In this document: in pieces, positions 22,764 through 34,900 of the stretch | Numbering within the stretch: position 1 is the first letter of the stretch | How the letters are laid out: each line of letters opens with the position of its first letter | DNA from: Diadema setosum | Lineage: Eukaryota > Echinodermata > Echinoidea > Diadematoida > Diadematidae | Direction: 5' to 3' | DNA: 64,000 nt | Assembly: GCA_033980235.1 (NCBI GenBank) | Contig: CM067075.1 | Coordinates: forward strand, 35,102,385 to 35,166,384 | Notes under the pieces: model-generated | The model's database searches: none | What the model saw: the letters and a program-made list of their open reading frames with translations, nothing else | What the model was told of the DNA's origin: nothing | Position numbers and translations under genes: made by a program

Positions 22764-25611
22764 GATTTAAGACTATGTGGATTTCGCGTTTTTGTCGCTT
22801 GTGCATGATTAACTTTTATAAAAATGGGCTTTAGAATTTCTGAAATCTGATTGATCAGTCATCATGCGTTGACTTTTACTGATTCACACACAACCGTGCG
22901 TCCGGAAAAATCCGAATGCATGGCTCAAGTCTTGCATAGTGTTGTTGGTGTAACGGACGCACAATGGGGAAAAAAGTTGAATTTCATGAATTTAGAACCC
23001 ATTTTATGTAGCGAATGATGCACAGGCCTATTTTATGGATCGGTGAGAATTGGATGCTTTTGTTAAACTTTGGAACAGTCTAAAACCCACGCAAACGTTA
23101 AACTCGCGCCTCCAGTTCTCACCGATCCAATCTGTGCTGTGCATCATTCAGTGTCATTAGTATATTAGCACATGCCCACTATGAACATCATAAATTACCA
23201 CAATTTGTGGTCTCAAGAGACTAGTTAACGTCTTTATAGAATAACGTGTCATCGGTAAATATAAGCAGAAAGTAATACATGTATTGTGACAAATCAAATT
23301 CATTTCATAATTTCAAGAAATAATATCATAGAAAAACAATCTCTCTTTTCCGTCATTCAGTTATCATAGAAAGTCAGATAATAACTTGAGCTCAAATGAT
23401 CTTCGTCAAAACATTTGGATTAGAGTGCAAATCCTCAAGAAAACGTAGTCCGAGCTACGTTTCCAGTTGAAATTGAACGAAGATGTTGGGTATCACCACA
23501 TCGGCATGGTGTCGTTAGTTCCTCGTAAAATAGTTCGTAGAGACAGCGTAATTTGTTTTCAGTCAAAACCTACAAGAAGTTGAATATTGGAACCGTATGA
23601 TATTGCGAAGAATTCAGTGACTTATACTGTTAATAACTGAAAAGTGTATAATCTATCGACAAATCAGTTACCTTTCGTTATCGTATAGGTCTTTATTCCG
23701 AAAGCTCGTTAATGAAAGAAGGTTCGTTATTCCCACGGTTCTTCAATCCGAAAACGAACTACAGCTGTAACGCTTGTAATTTCGAAGGTTCGTTATTACG
23801 ACCTTCTTTTCATTTTCGGATCAACGAACCTTCGAAATAACGAGCTTTGGTTCAGGATGACGCCACAAAATGCTTGTCATTATTGCAGTTCGTAACCTGA
23901 AACTGCAGAAAGACTGAGTGTCGTCTTGCTAATTTGCCAACCAGTTACATAAACTCGTTACAATCATCTATGCCTTCAGATTATGTTATGCAAACTGAAT
24001 TTCATCTTGGTAATAAAGGTACATCAAAATGATTACCAAGATATATTTACCATATTTACCATGTTTACGTGTAAGCATATCATAATATAGGCTACATAAG
24101 AGCTCGACCCTAACTTATTACCTCTGGTGGCCCGTTCAGGCTACTTGAACGCTTAAATTTGAAATTTTAGTGACCTAAGACAAATGTTCAATTTAAGTTT
24201 GGCTCCCGATCGAGCAGCCAAAATATACATTTGGTGGTCCAACATCAATTTCTAGTGGCCCCTGGCCATCGAGCCACCCCTCGTATCAAGCCCAGCATAT
24301 AATTCAGGTGTTGAGAAACCAATGAAAGCCAGATATCACTGGCCGGAGGACGGTTTGGTGTAGAAAATGATGGGCAGAGGAACGACTAAACGTCACTCTT
24401 GTGTGCACGTCATTTTTACTAATGTTTGTGTATCTCATCACGAAACAAGGAAAACATATTGGTCCGAATCCCCAATCGTCGCCAATATTTAGTCCATGGT
24501 TTGAATCAAAGCCACTGAGCATTTCCCAAACGGTAGACTAGATAATCCATGGACTAAATTATTTAGACAATGGACTAAATCAGAATTTCTTTTGGGGAAA
24601 CGCAAAATTTTACACCAGACCGTGGTCTAAATGACGTCATATGACGTAGTTAATCCATGGACTAAATCTAGGCGATGTTTAGAAATTCGGACCATTGAGG
24701 CTGTGAAAGTGCAAACGAAAATTGCTGCATTTTTCGCATTCTGCAAACGTTTAGTACGAAAACATGCATGATATTTATTGTTCAACAATTTTAGCTTTAC
24801 ATTTTAGTTAAGTATGTACATGTATTCATTTTGAGAAATATTTTTTCATTCCAATGTACTGAACATGTACAGTTCTCACAATGGAATATCAGAGCAGAAT
24901 GCCTGCTTGGTGTAGAACCACAGCGTGTGTACCCTTTAAAAATGTCTTTATTCCTTGTAGTGGTTATAGGGAATTACCGCTGCGTTGGTATTAAAAACGA
25001 TAAGTCATGTACAATAATTACCAAACTATTAGGGATGTAGACGAGTCCTGTATACTCGTGTCACACTGACGTCAATTTTATTTTTCGATCCATGATTGTT
25101 AATCAAGATGTACATAATACGAAATCATCTTTATTGAATTCATATTTACAAAGTTATATTTTCTGAAAGCTTTGAGCCTCTACTTCTTAATTTTGTTGTT
25201 GTGAGTGTGCAACACTTACTGTATAAATTAAGCCTGCTGATTTCGTTGTAGTGAATAGGCTGTATTAGTATTATCAACCACGTTTTTATGGGACAATAAA
25301 AATACACATTAACGCAATATTTGCCGGGCTATTTGATTCACGTGTCTTGTAGAAAGAAAGAAAATAACCGTTTGGGATATTAATTTCCAGTCAAAATGAC
25401 TGAAGTCACGTTCGCGTATAAATTGTACATACACACATACATACACAAAACGCACTTACGTACATACTTGCATACTTAAACACATACATGTAGTGCATTA
25501 TTATACATACATACACGTGTATCATGATATCATGCTATTTAAGCTTTTATGATGATAATTATCTCCGTTTGTGTTTAGAGAAACAGAAGCCAGAAGCCTT
25601 TAGAGGTCCTT
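22764..25611 (+). other. 3' UTR and downstream flank of the nostrin-like gene
   Basis: The first usable AATAAA is at about 24012, which would give a 3' UTR near 1.25 kb; the true end is not determined. The stretch also holds a GGTTCGTTATTCCGAA repeat (23690-23860) and a small family of TTTAGTCCATGG words (24490, 24545, 24578, 24650). No second gene seen. Confidence 0.4.
23690..23860. repeat. GGTTCGTTATTCCGAA repeat, copy 3
   Basis: ATTCCGAAAGCTCGTTAATG, GAAGGTTCGTTATT and the inverse AACCTTCGAAATAACGAGC flank a centre near 23775, giving an imperfect hairpin. Confidence 0.6.
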
Positions 25612-25976
25612 TTAACCTTTGGGAGCAGTGATTTGAAAAAAATGTTCAAGATATCACATTTGATGCATTGTGTAGGTCTCTTGTATCACAAAACATCCTA
25701 CCGTATAAAACTTTTGTCATAAAGCCTAAGATATAAGGAGATATCTTTATTTTTCTCATTAAACCGTTGCTGTAGACGGTTTAGTCTGTAATTTTTTTTT
25801 TTATTATAACTACTGTTCACATTTTGTGTATTTAACAATACTTAACATCACTTATAAGGAATCAAAATTTTACAGTGGTTGTTTCTATCTCTAACTCACA
25901 TTTTAGAACTACATGTATTTTGAAGCACTAATACTGGGTTTTTGTTTCTCCTGCAAATGGTAAATTATGCCTTTAA
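25612..25976. mobile_element. TTAA MITE, family D, copy 1
   Basis: Shares blocks TTTGGGAGCAGTGATTTGAA, TGTATCACAAAACATCCTAC and AACTCACATTTTAGAAC with 59346-59709. The right end CTGCAAATGGTAAATTATGCC runs into TTAA; about ten bases are lost near the left end. Confidence 0.7.
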
Positions 25977-28370
25977 ATGTAATTTCGAACGCTTTTCAGG
26001 CAAAAATAAACAATAACGTTAGTTACCCACACGTCACTCTCATCTCGGTACATAATCATTCCCGATGGCAATCAGGATAACGCACACACAAGCCCAGGGC
26101 ATGCACGTGCCTGGTTGTTTGGTTGATTTCAGCGATGATGCTGTTTTAGGGTTTGAAATCCTACGCGGCGCTTTTGACCGTATTTATGATGTTCTGAAAC
26201 ACACAAACTTGCACGCAGCATCTATCATCGAAGAGTGGTAGAGTGGTTTACTAAATTTTCAGTATGGTTCTTGCGGATGCCATTTCTGTTGATCCAGCAC
26301 AGTCTACACACTTTCCATCTGATAAAAGGAATGAGCGTATAAGGACTCTTACGTGTATGTAATTTGGTACAATATAGCCTCGAGTGGTGAATTGCACCAG
26401 GGTATCATATTGGGGCTTTTACCACGTATTGCAAGCTGTCTTCCCACCTCCCTGTTTCCAACCCTGCTGATGGTCACAAAGGTCTACATAACAATCTTGT
26501 ATCACATCCTTCATTACTGAAATATTGATCAGTAATCATAGTCTGATAGGCATCATGGTGCCCACACATAAAATCGCTATGATGTTGATAGTTTTGAAGA
26601 CAAAGGCAGTCGAAGAAAAGTGCGCTGTACTGTGACGTAATGTTCATGGTATAGTGCACTATACCATGAATATTACGTCACAGACATGGGATCGAGTAAT
26701 AGTTTTAATCCATAGTGTGTAAAACTGCTGTCGGTATCTGCCTCATAGACTGCTTTGTCGCGTTTGTATAATCTTTAACCGCTCCCACCTTGTGCACTGC
26801 AGTACACTGATTGTCCGACATATATTATGTCTATGTAAACCATTTTTTTTTTTAAGCGGGGTTTTCAACAGGTTAATATGTCATGCACTGTTTCCAGCCA
26901 TTAATGACAGTATGAGACCCCTCGGTGACAGAAATTGCCCTACGCCTGCCACCTTGTGATCCATAGTTCCAACTAGAGCCTCTCAGTGCAAGGTATATTT
27001 GACCGAGAGATAGGGTAGATAGCAATCATGACATACATGAGTCGTGTTAAACGTCACCTGGTCGGCTCTGAAATGAGCACGTATGTCAACAGCCATTTGT
27101 CAAGAGACAATCGCGAACCCGTCAGCTATCAGAATTGCCGGCTTCATTCCATTAACGTGAAAGTTAATTATCAGTTTAAATAAAGTGCTTCTAGTTTCTT
27201 CGTATAACCGTACGTTATTGACATAAATAGGCCTACCTCTCATTATTGTTTGACTAAGAACCTACAGGCAGGTAGTTAAAAATATATGTCTCCGGACACG
27301 CAATATCCCAGAGGAACTAATAGTCTATTAGTGTTATCAATGTTCGCAAAATATGTTAATGACTAAGATGACATGTCACTATTGCTCCGTGCCATTCAAA
27401 CGCGTAGGATACGTAGTACCTCAACTCTCCTCGTACTAATACTGGCAATAACGGGATTTTTGAAAAGACGCCGAGTTAGTTCGACAAATCGTGGAAAGCA
27501 CGTCCCTATAGCTTTGCCAGTATTATCGGAAATTTTCATGCCCCGACGCAAGAGAAATTTCGTGCGAACCAGCAGTGTCTTCCTCTCTGCTGTCAGTATT
27601 CATGAGGGTAGGCTGTGATATTAAATCGGCTTCATAATGTGTTGATTGATTGATTTCTTGACTCTTTCCTGAAGAGAGTAAGAGGGGAGGAGTTATGGGG
27701 ATCCACTTACAAAGTACTAGTACGCAGTGCGTTGGCGAGAGGCTATGTTTGATGAACTGAAATTGATGTGCAGCAACAAATCGTAATTTGTAATCATCCT
27801 ATCTTTCCCTGCTTTTAGAAGTTTCTTTTTTCGGCTGCATTGAATAATGGGAAGGTTATACGAGAAAGCAATTTGGGAATGACATGAGTTGACTACACAA
27901 TGGAAATATGGCAACGCAAAAATTCGCTACGTTCAGAAATTTTGTTACAGATTAGATTTTCATGGTCATGATCATGTTGAAAGTATGATCTGTTTTTCAT
28001 CAATAGTCTGTAGAAATGCGGTTAATTACCAAGTATTTTCTATTGTGATTTATTGTTTAATCACATTGTCCTTTCATGAAAGATCCATCATTGATATGTT
28101 TTTTAGTGCTAATAGCAATCTAGCTGATGACAAATTTGGATATTCTGAGCAACAGCACGACAATGATCAGGGACGTTGGTCTCCACTTTGTTTTATCTGA
28201 AAAAAAAAGAAGTCTGACGGCGTGCTCCCTGTTGGTGGTATTGCCAACATTGGTGTTGGACACAAATGCTCCATTATAAAGAAAAAAAAATAAAACTATA
28301 AAAAAGCAGATTTCATAGTTATTTCAATTAAACTATCCTATCAAATAGAATATAAGAGAACTATTCATGT
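25977..28370. other. Intergenic stretch with a strong hairpin
   Basis: No convincing gene. Apart from the hairpin at 26630-26683, no repeat family was recognised. Short frames, including an Arg-rich 81-codon one at 27373, lack support. Confidence 0.4.
26630..26683. repeat. 54-bp near-perfect palindrome with TGACGTAA arms
   Basis: CTGTGACGTAATGTTCATGG and TATAGTG meet their complement at 26656/26657 with one mismatch in 27 pairs and no loop. TGACGTAA in each arm resembles a CRE/ATF site. Confidence 0.85.
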
Positions 28371-29460
28371 GATGTGATGTGATGTGATGTGGTGTGATGT
28401 GATGTGATGTGATGTGATGTGATGTGATGTGGTGTGGTCTCAAGTGACGTAAATGTGATGTCTGGTATGGGGATGATGCTATAGTGATGCGATGTGGTGT
28501 GGTATGGTGTGTTGATGTTTGGTATGATGTGATGTGATGTGATGTGATTTGGCGTGGTCTCAAGTGACGTAAATGTGATGTCTGGTATGGGGATGATGCT
28601 ATAGTGATGCGATGTGTTGTGGTGATGTTTGGTATGATGTGATGTGATGTGATGTGATGTGACATGACGTGACGTGACGTGACGTGACGTGATGTGATGT
28701 GGTGTGATGTGATGTGATGTGATGTGATGTGGTGTGATGTGGTGTGGTCTCAAGTGGCGTAAATGTGATGTCTGGCATGGGGATGATGCTATAGTGATGC
28801 GATGTGGTGTGGTGTGGTGTGGTGTGGTGATGTTTGGTGTGGTGTGATGTGATGTGATGAGATGTGATGTGATGTGATGTGGTGTGATGTGATGTGATGT
28901 GATGTGATGTGGTGTGATGTGATGTGATGTGATGTGATGTGATGTGATGTGATGTGATGGGATGGGATGTGATGTGATGTGATGTGGTGTGATGTGATGT
29001 GATGTGGTGTGGTCTCAAGTGACGTAAATGTGATGTCTGGTATGGGGATGATGCTATAGTGATGCGATGTGGTGTGGTATGGTGTGTTGATGTTTGGTAT
29101 GATGTGATGTGATGTGATGTGATGTGATGTGATGTGATGTGATGTGATGTGATGTGATGTGATGTGATGTGGTCTGATGTGACGTAAATGTGATGCCTGG
29201 TATGATGTGGGGTGATGATATGATACGTGATGTAGTGCGGTGTGATTTGATGTGGTGTGGTGTGGTATAGGATGTGATTTGATGTCATGTGATGTGATGT
29301 CATGTGATGTCATGTCATGTCATGGGGCATGGTGTGATGTAATGTGTGTGACGTGATCTGGTGTGATGTGATGCGATGTTGTGTAGTGTGATCAAATGTC
29401 ATGTGATGCCATGTGGCAGGTGTGGTGTGGTGTGGTGTGGTGTGATATGTTATGACATGA
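28371..29460. repeat. GATGT satellite with higher-order units
   Basis: Runs of GATGT (variants GGTGT, GACGT) alternate with a non-pentameric block of about 65 bases (GGTCTCAAGTGACGTAAATG, TGATGTCTGGTATGGGGATG, ATGCTATAGTGATGCGATG) at about 28436, 28556, 28745 and 29010; a degraded one begins near 29172. Fifteen bases are five stop-free codons, hence the Ile-Thr-Ser-His-His frames, which are not genes. Confidence 0.95.
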
Positions 29461-30556
29461 TGACAATTCTACGATTATAGATACTCGAGACCACCGCATA
29501 GACATAGTGATACAGGCCTACTGCCTGTTTTTGGTAAATCATTTGTGGTCTGGAAAGATGCAGTGAAAGCTATTTCAAGTGCAACAACAGCAACAACAAC
29601 AACTGCATCAAAACAGAACAAACCTGACAATGAGTACCTGACAATGTATAATTTACGTTCCTTTGGCATACATTGCACCAATTTTCCATACTCTGGCACA
29701 TTCTGTTATCATATTATTCAAGGGGGCCACAAAGGTTCATGAAATATCTGTTTCGAGAGTGGCCTCGCCCACGCAATGAAAACCTTCCCTTTATTATTAT
29801 TTTCTTTTTATGTGAAGATGCTATTGAAGCGATTGCGAGGTCGATATAGTAGTTCAATAATCAGATTGCAGTGTGCAAGTTGCAGCAATCACACCAAATC
29901 ATCGCGATAATTATGTACTCGGGCATTATTTGGAGTGTTGACGCCTAACACTCCCGAGTGCTTTTAGCTAGGAAGGTGACCTCCCTGTTTATCTTACGTT
30001 GGCAACGACAAACATCCAAACTTGAGGGCTGGGTTAAGAACAAGAACAAAACTAGGCGCGTACTCTTCATACCTTTAGCTTAAGTGCCTTCAATGACGCG
30101 CAGAATGACGAAGACAGAAATCTTTAACCTCGCGATGAATTACGACGATAATACCACCTTGCGGTGATAAGAATTTACAAGGATTTAACTTAAAAACAAA
30201 TTTAAAGATAATTTCAAGCTTTGAGGTCAGTGAGGTAGATCGAATATTACATAGAAGGTGATGTGTGTGAAGAGTGACGCTTGTGAGATAAAGAGAGAGA
30301 GAGAGAGAGGGAGAGAGAGAGGAGGAAGAAGAAATATTTGCCGACAAAAAAAAAAGAGAGGGATAGTGAAGGGGAATGCGGGGGGGGGGGGGGGGCGAGG
30401 GGAGAGAAAGCCGACAGACAAAAATGGGCAGAGAAATTAAGGAAAGCGTTTTGTCTTTGAAATATTCGTATCATTTCTTTTAATTGATAATGTATGTAGT
30501 GCGCTATCGAGCGGTAACTGAAAATAAAAACACACACATTTTTTTTTTCTTTTCTA
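29461..30556. other. Intergenic stretch
   Basis: GA-rich microsatellite (30288-30322), a 20-base G-run (30380-30396) and an A-run. No gene recognised. Confidence 0.4.
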
Positions 30557-30864
30557 CAGGGGTGCTATAGTATAGTTTTGGTGGAAATTGGAGACACTGA
30601 TTTTCCCTGTTTTGCGAGATAATTACAAACCACTTATGAAATACTAAAGTATAAAATAGATATATTGAAATGGCTAAGATATATAAAAAAAAAATTGGGT
30701 GCACATTATAGTTTTTCATATCTCAGCTTTTTTAAAATTGACTTTTATGAAACAAACGATTCATACAAAATTGTAACCTCTTTCAAAATATTTCATAAGA
30801 GGTTTCCCATTATATCACAAAAGTTGGAAACCTGTTAACCTAAACTATCATATCATCCCTTTAA
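30557..30864. mobile_element. Palindromic MITE, family C, copy 2
   Basis: Left end GGGGTGCTATAGTATAGTTT, right end AACTATCATATCATCCCTTTAA. Internal AAACCACTTATGAAATACTA inverts to TATTTCATAAGAGGTTT. The TTAA is kept on the right. Confidence 0.65.
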
Positions 30865-31427
30865 ACGGCTCTAGGTATTACGTATGTCTCTGCTATAAAA
30901 AGACCAGTGATTGGCTAGAGTGGCGGTCGTTAGGCGTGTTGTACCATCTGGTGTAGCATCAGTCGTCATTTCGGCGTCGAACCTAACGGGTAAGGCAGGG
31001 GGAGTGACTTGATTTATCCCTTATCGATAGATAGAGCCAATAAAGCGGCCGACAAACCATAAGTGTATTTTGACGGCGAACATGTTGCCATAAGCTCTTC
31101 AGAGTTATACGTAGCCATTAAAAATACTCCTCCCTTTTCCTTTTCAGTGCTGTACCGCTCTTTCGTCGAATAATTACTATACCATGCTTAGAGCTAGTAC
31201 CATTGATGTTGATAAATAACATACAATTAAGAAAGACAGATGCTCATGAACGACTCACTTTGTTTCTGCATTTTTCGGAAAAAAAGTTTCAGCATGATGT
31301 CGTTTTTACCAATTCTGCCATTGCATTACACAACCGACGAGTGGTTTAGGTCTTGGAGAAATATCAAAATGGTATAATGAAATGTGATATTATACACTGT
31401 AAGCTAGTGTGTTAATATGATCTGATA

Positions 31428-31466
31428 TGATATATGATATGATATGATATGATATGATATGATATA
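31428..31466. repeat. GATAT pentanucleotide microsatellite
   Basis: About eight units of TGATA; 225 bases upstream of the receptor start codon. Confidence 0.85.
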
Positions 31467-31690
31467 AGCAAAGTATTCACAGTGTATAAAAGTTTTCGAG
31501 CAGTAAAAGGAGGCTGTGTACTTTTGAATACAGTGGCTGTGCATTCAAGACCTCGCAACTGATGGGTTTGAAATCCTCCGCGGAAATAGAAGTTCAAGCT
31601 TGACATTATAAAATCATTGATCAGAAGTCTTATTGGTACGTACGGCTATTGTGGTGACTGAACCCCAACTCCTTGACTTGTCCAACGGCG

Positions 31691-31906
31691 ATGGATATCA
31701 TGAAGATTGTTCTCCAATATTGTCTGCTCATATTCACGGCTTCAGCGGCTCTTATCAACTTCCTGACAATCTGCGCAATCCTTGTCAGTTCTCAGCTCCG
31801 CAAGAAACAGAATGTTTTCGCTCTTAACGTGGCCTTATCGGACTGTGTCGCAGCCGTTGTAATATTTGTTTTAAATCTCGCAAGACGGCTGGAAGGTCCT
31901 GCAGCG
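31691..31906 (+). CDS. GPCR exon 1 (TM1-TM2)
   Basis: 72 codons ending GCAGCG|GTAAGT. Encodes a very short N terminus, TM1, the basic loop QLRKKQN and TM2. No signal peptide or glycosylation site before TM1. Confidence 0.88.
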
Positions 31907-34900
31907 GTAAGTGACATCCCTTGTTTATTTGCTAAATATAAGTCTATTAATAAACAGGGATAATTATTCAAAATGTCTCATGTCAAAGGTAAGTCAGATT
32001 TTTACCTTCATTAATCTTTCTATTTACCTTTTTCACTTGCACATTTCTACATTCTGGACTCAAGTGCAGTCCAAATTTCACGAGAGGTAGCCAGTCTAAC
32101 AGTATATTGGAAAACGAGGGAGAGTATAGTATATGTCATTATTATTTTTTTTTTTTTTGACGGGAGGGATGTTTAGCTCTTCGATGATAAACCACAATTG
32201 TTCCAAAATGCCTTTAAGTTTTTCGATTGCCTTTTATTTGAGACGGCTAGCTACCAATCAATGGACAATTTCAAGAGTCATCAAAATTAAGTGCGTACAA
32301 TACATACATACATACAATATACATGCAAGAAAACGCTCAGTGTAAGGGTCATTGTATTATAAAAAGCAAAACCTATAACGAAAAGAAAGAAGCCAAAAAG
32401 AATTGTTGTGATGTCTTTAACACAAAATAGAAAGACTTACATTTCTCTCACCCTCTTAAATCTTCATTCAAAATGCTTACATACTGGCATAAAGGGATGG
32501 TATAGCTTTGGTTGAGATGGGGATTCAGGTATTACTTTCACGAGATAATCAATGAAAAAGTAAAATGAATGAAAACACGCAGATTTCTGAACAAGAACAC
32601 AGAAATCATATTGCTATGGCTATTTCTTAATTCCCCCACCAACAAAGCAAATGAATCATAAATAAACTCGTGTATAATGCATATTCTATACTGTAGTGTA
32701 ATGTAGCATGCTCCCCAAAATGTACTCGGCATGTAATGTGCAATGTGAAATCGTACAGAAAAGTACTTGTAATAGATTACATTACTTCACACAGGACAAA
32801 ACTCAAATTGAGTATCCTGCCCTCATTAAGAGCCCTTATGTTTTTTAGTTGTTTGTTTGTGTGTGTATGTGTGTGTGTGTGTTTTGTTCCGAAATATTTT
32901 TTGATTTTGGACCTGTTTGACTCTTCTGGATTGCATAGATATACATGCCTATTTACATCAAAGATTATGTTACATTACACATTATAAGAAAATGCTTTCA
33001 TCACTAACAAAGAATGCATACATCTTATTCAAATTAATGAAATTCTTCCGTCGAGATGTTTTCATTGTAACTGATTGACAAATTGCCCTACATCGACGTA
33101 AATAAGCACTGAATTGATCAATGTTTTAGTAGTAGCCATGATAAAAAAATCATGGGCGTACGTACTCGAGCAGGATTCGAACCTACGACCTCCTGATAGG
33201 CGTCATTTCCACTAGACCACCGAGCTTCCGCCCGACAGCAAGTGTTGGTTCTAATCCTTATAGCATGCAGCGGGTACTGCTTTATTATTCAAATTAATAA
33301 AATTCTTCCGTCGAGATGTTTTCTTTGCAACTGATTGACAAATTGCCCTACATCGACCTAAATAAGCACTGAATTGATCATTGCAACTGATTGACAAATT
33401 GCCCTACATCGACCTAAATAAGCACTGAATTGATCATAAGCACTGAATTGATCAGTGCTGATCAATTCAGTGCTTATTTACGTCGATGTAGGGCAATTTG
33501 TCAATAAGTTGCAATGAAAACATCTCGACGGAAGAACTTCATTAATTTGAATTATAAAGCAGTACCCGCTGCATGCTATAAGGATTACAACCAACACTTG
33601 CTGTCGGGCGGAAGCTCGGTGGTCTAGTGGAGATGACGCCCGTCCGGAGATCAGGAGGTTGTAGGTTCGAATCCTGCTCGAGTACGTACGTCCATGATTT
33701 TTTTTTTTTTTTATCATGGCTACTACTAAAACATTGATCAATTCAGTGCTTATTTACCAGTTTACGTCGATGTAGGGCAATTTGTCAATCAGTTACAATG
33801 CATACATCTTGTTGAAAAATGCTCTGTCTTTTACTTTCATTTCATTTCTTCTCATTTCATTTTATTTCATTTCCGACAAAAATATATAATACAATCTCAC
33901 ATTTGCATATACAAAAACAAAAGTGAGTACAATATCATTTTTTGCTTATTTAAGCGAAATTAATGCAGACCATTTTTTAACAATAAAGCAAAACATACTT
34001 GTAGTTTAAGGAAATAAATGAAACTGTAACTGAATCTTATCATGTAAAATATGTCGGAAATGGAGGGAACTGCTAAAAATCCTAGCTGAGCAGTAAGTAG
34101 TAGTAATAGTTGAACAAAACGATAAGACAATTTGTTTTAGGAACAGAAGGGACATAAAAAAAATCGTACACACACACGATCGCACACACAGAGAGAAACA
34201 AAACTGCTCTCTTTCGCGTTAAAAGAATAAACAGGGGGTCAAAGAGGACAGAAAAAAGGACAGGAAGAGGAGGAAAGGGAAAGGAGCAAAAGAGGAAGAG
34301 CTCAAGGGTCAATGCCAAAACACATGAAACCGGGCTTACCGAGATATGGGCTGTATAAAAAGTGTGTTGTATGAAAAGAATCAAACAAAGTCAAACACGT
34401 TAAAACAATGAAATAAATTTGCGGTTTTCAAAGATGCAAGTCCCCGTGATATAGGAACTCATTCTAAAAAAAAAAATATTCAATTTAAAAGTAAAAATAT
34501 TAAAACTGAACATTCAAGCATCTCAACTAATTTTAAACACACTGTATCAGGAATTTGTTCATGTAAAAAAAAAAAAATTTTGATTTAGAAAGTACAAGTA
34601 CTAATTTACCTCGTCAATTTACGTTTGGGAAACGCCAATTCACTTTCTATTTTTGTGAAAATAACATGTTCTCTCTCAGAAAAGGTATATCCTCTCCCAA
34701 GTGATTTTTTTATGCTTCATATATCAGTACACCTTTGCCACATCCGTGTATAAGATTTTTGTACAAACGCACCCTTGGTGTGACGTACGTAGTTGCATCT
34801 GAAATGCATATAAGCTGTTTTAAACTAGATTGCTTATATGAGGATTTGCAGGTCTTGCAATATTTGTAGCCCATTCTTCGTGCTATTTCGAGATATCTTG

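Larger units (their letters stand above)
33012..33811. mobile_element. Palindromic pair of tRNA-derived SINE units with 14-bp target duplication
   Basis: Two arms of about 380 bases are inverted around a centre near 33455. Each contains a tRNA-like core and the block ATTGCCCTACATCGACGTAA, ATAAGCACTGAATTGATCA. The whole is flanked by direct repeats AATGCATACATCTT (33012-33025 and 33798-33811). A short tandem repeat of the block lies at the left of the centre. In the GPCR intron. Confidence 0.75.

Noticed and set aside
28333..29313. Long minus-strand frames of Ile/Thr/Ser/His repeats (up to 234 codons)
   Set aside because: A five-base repeat without stop words is open in several frames; all of them read the same GATGT satellite.
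30227..30537. Ser/Leu/Pro-rich minus-strand frames
   Set aside because: Produced by a GA microsatellite and a G-run.
33606..33690. Functional tRNA gene
   Set aside because: A and B boxes are present but the cloverleaf is poor and the copy is one of an inverted repeated pair, so a SINE core.
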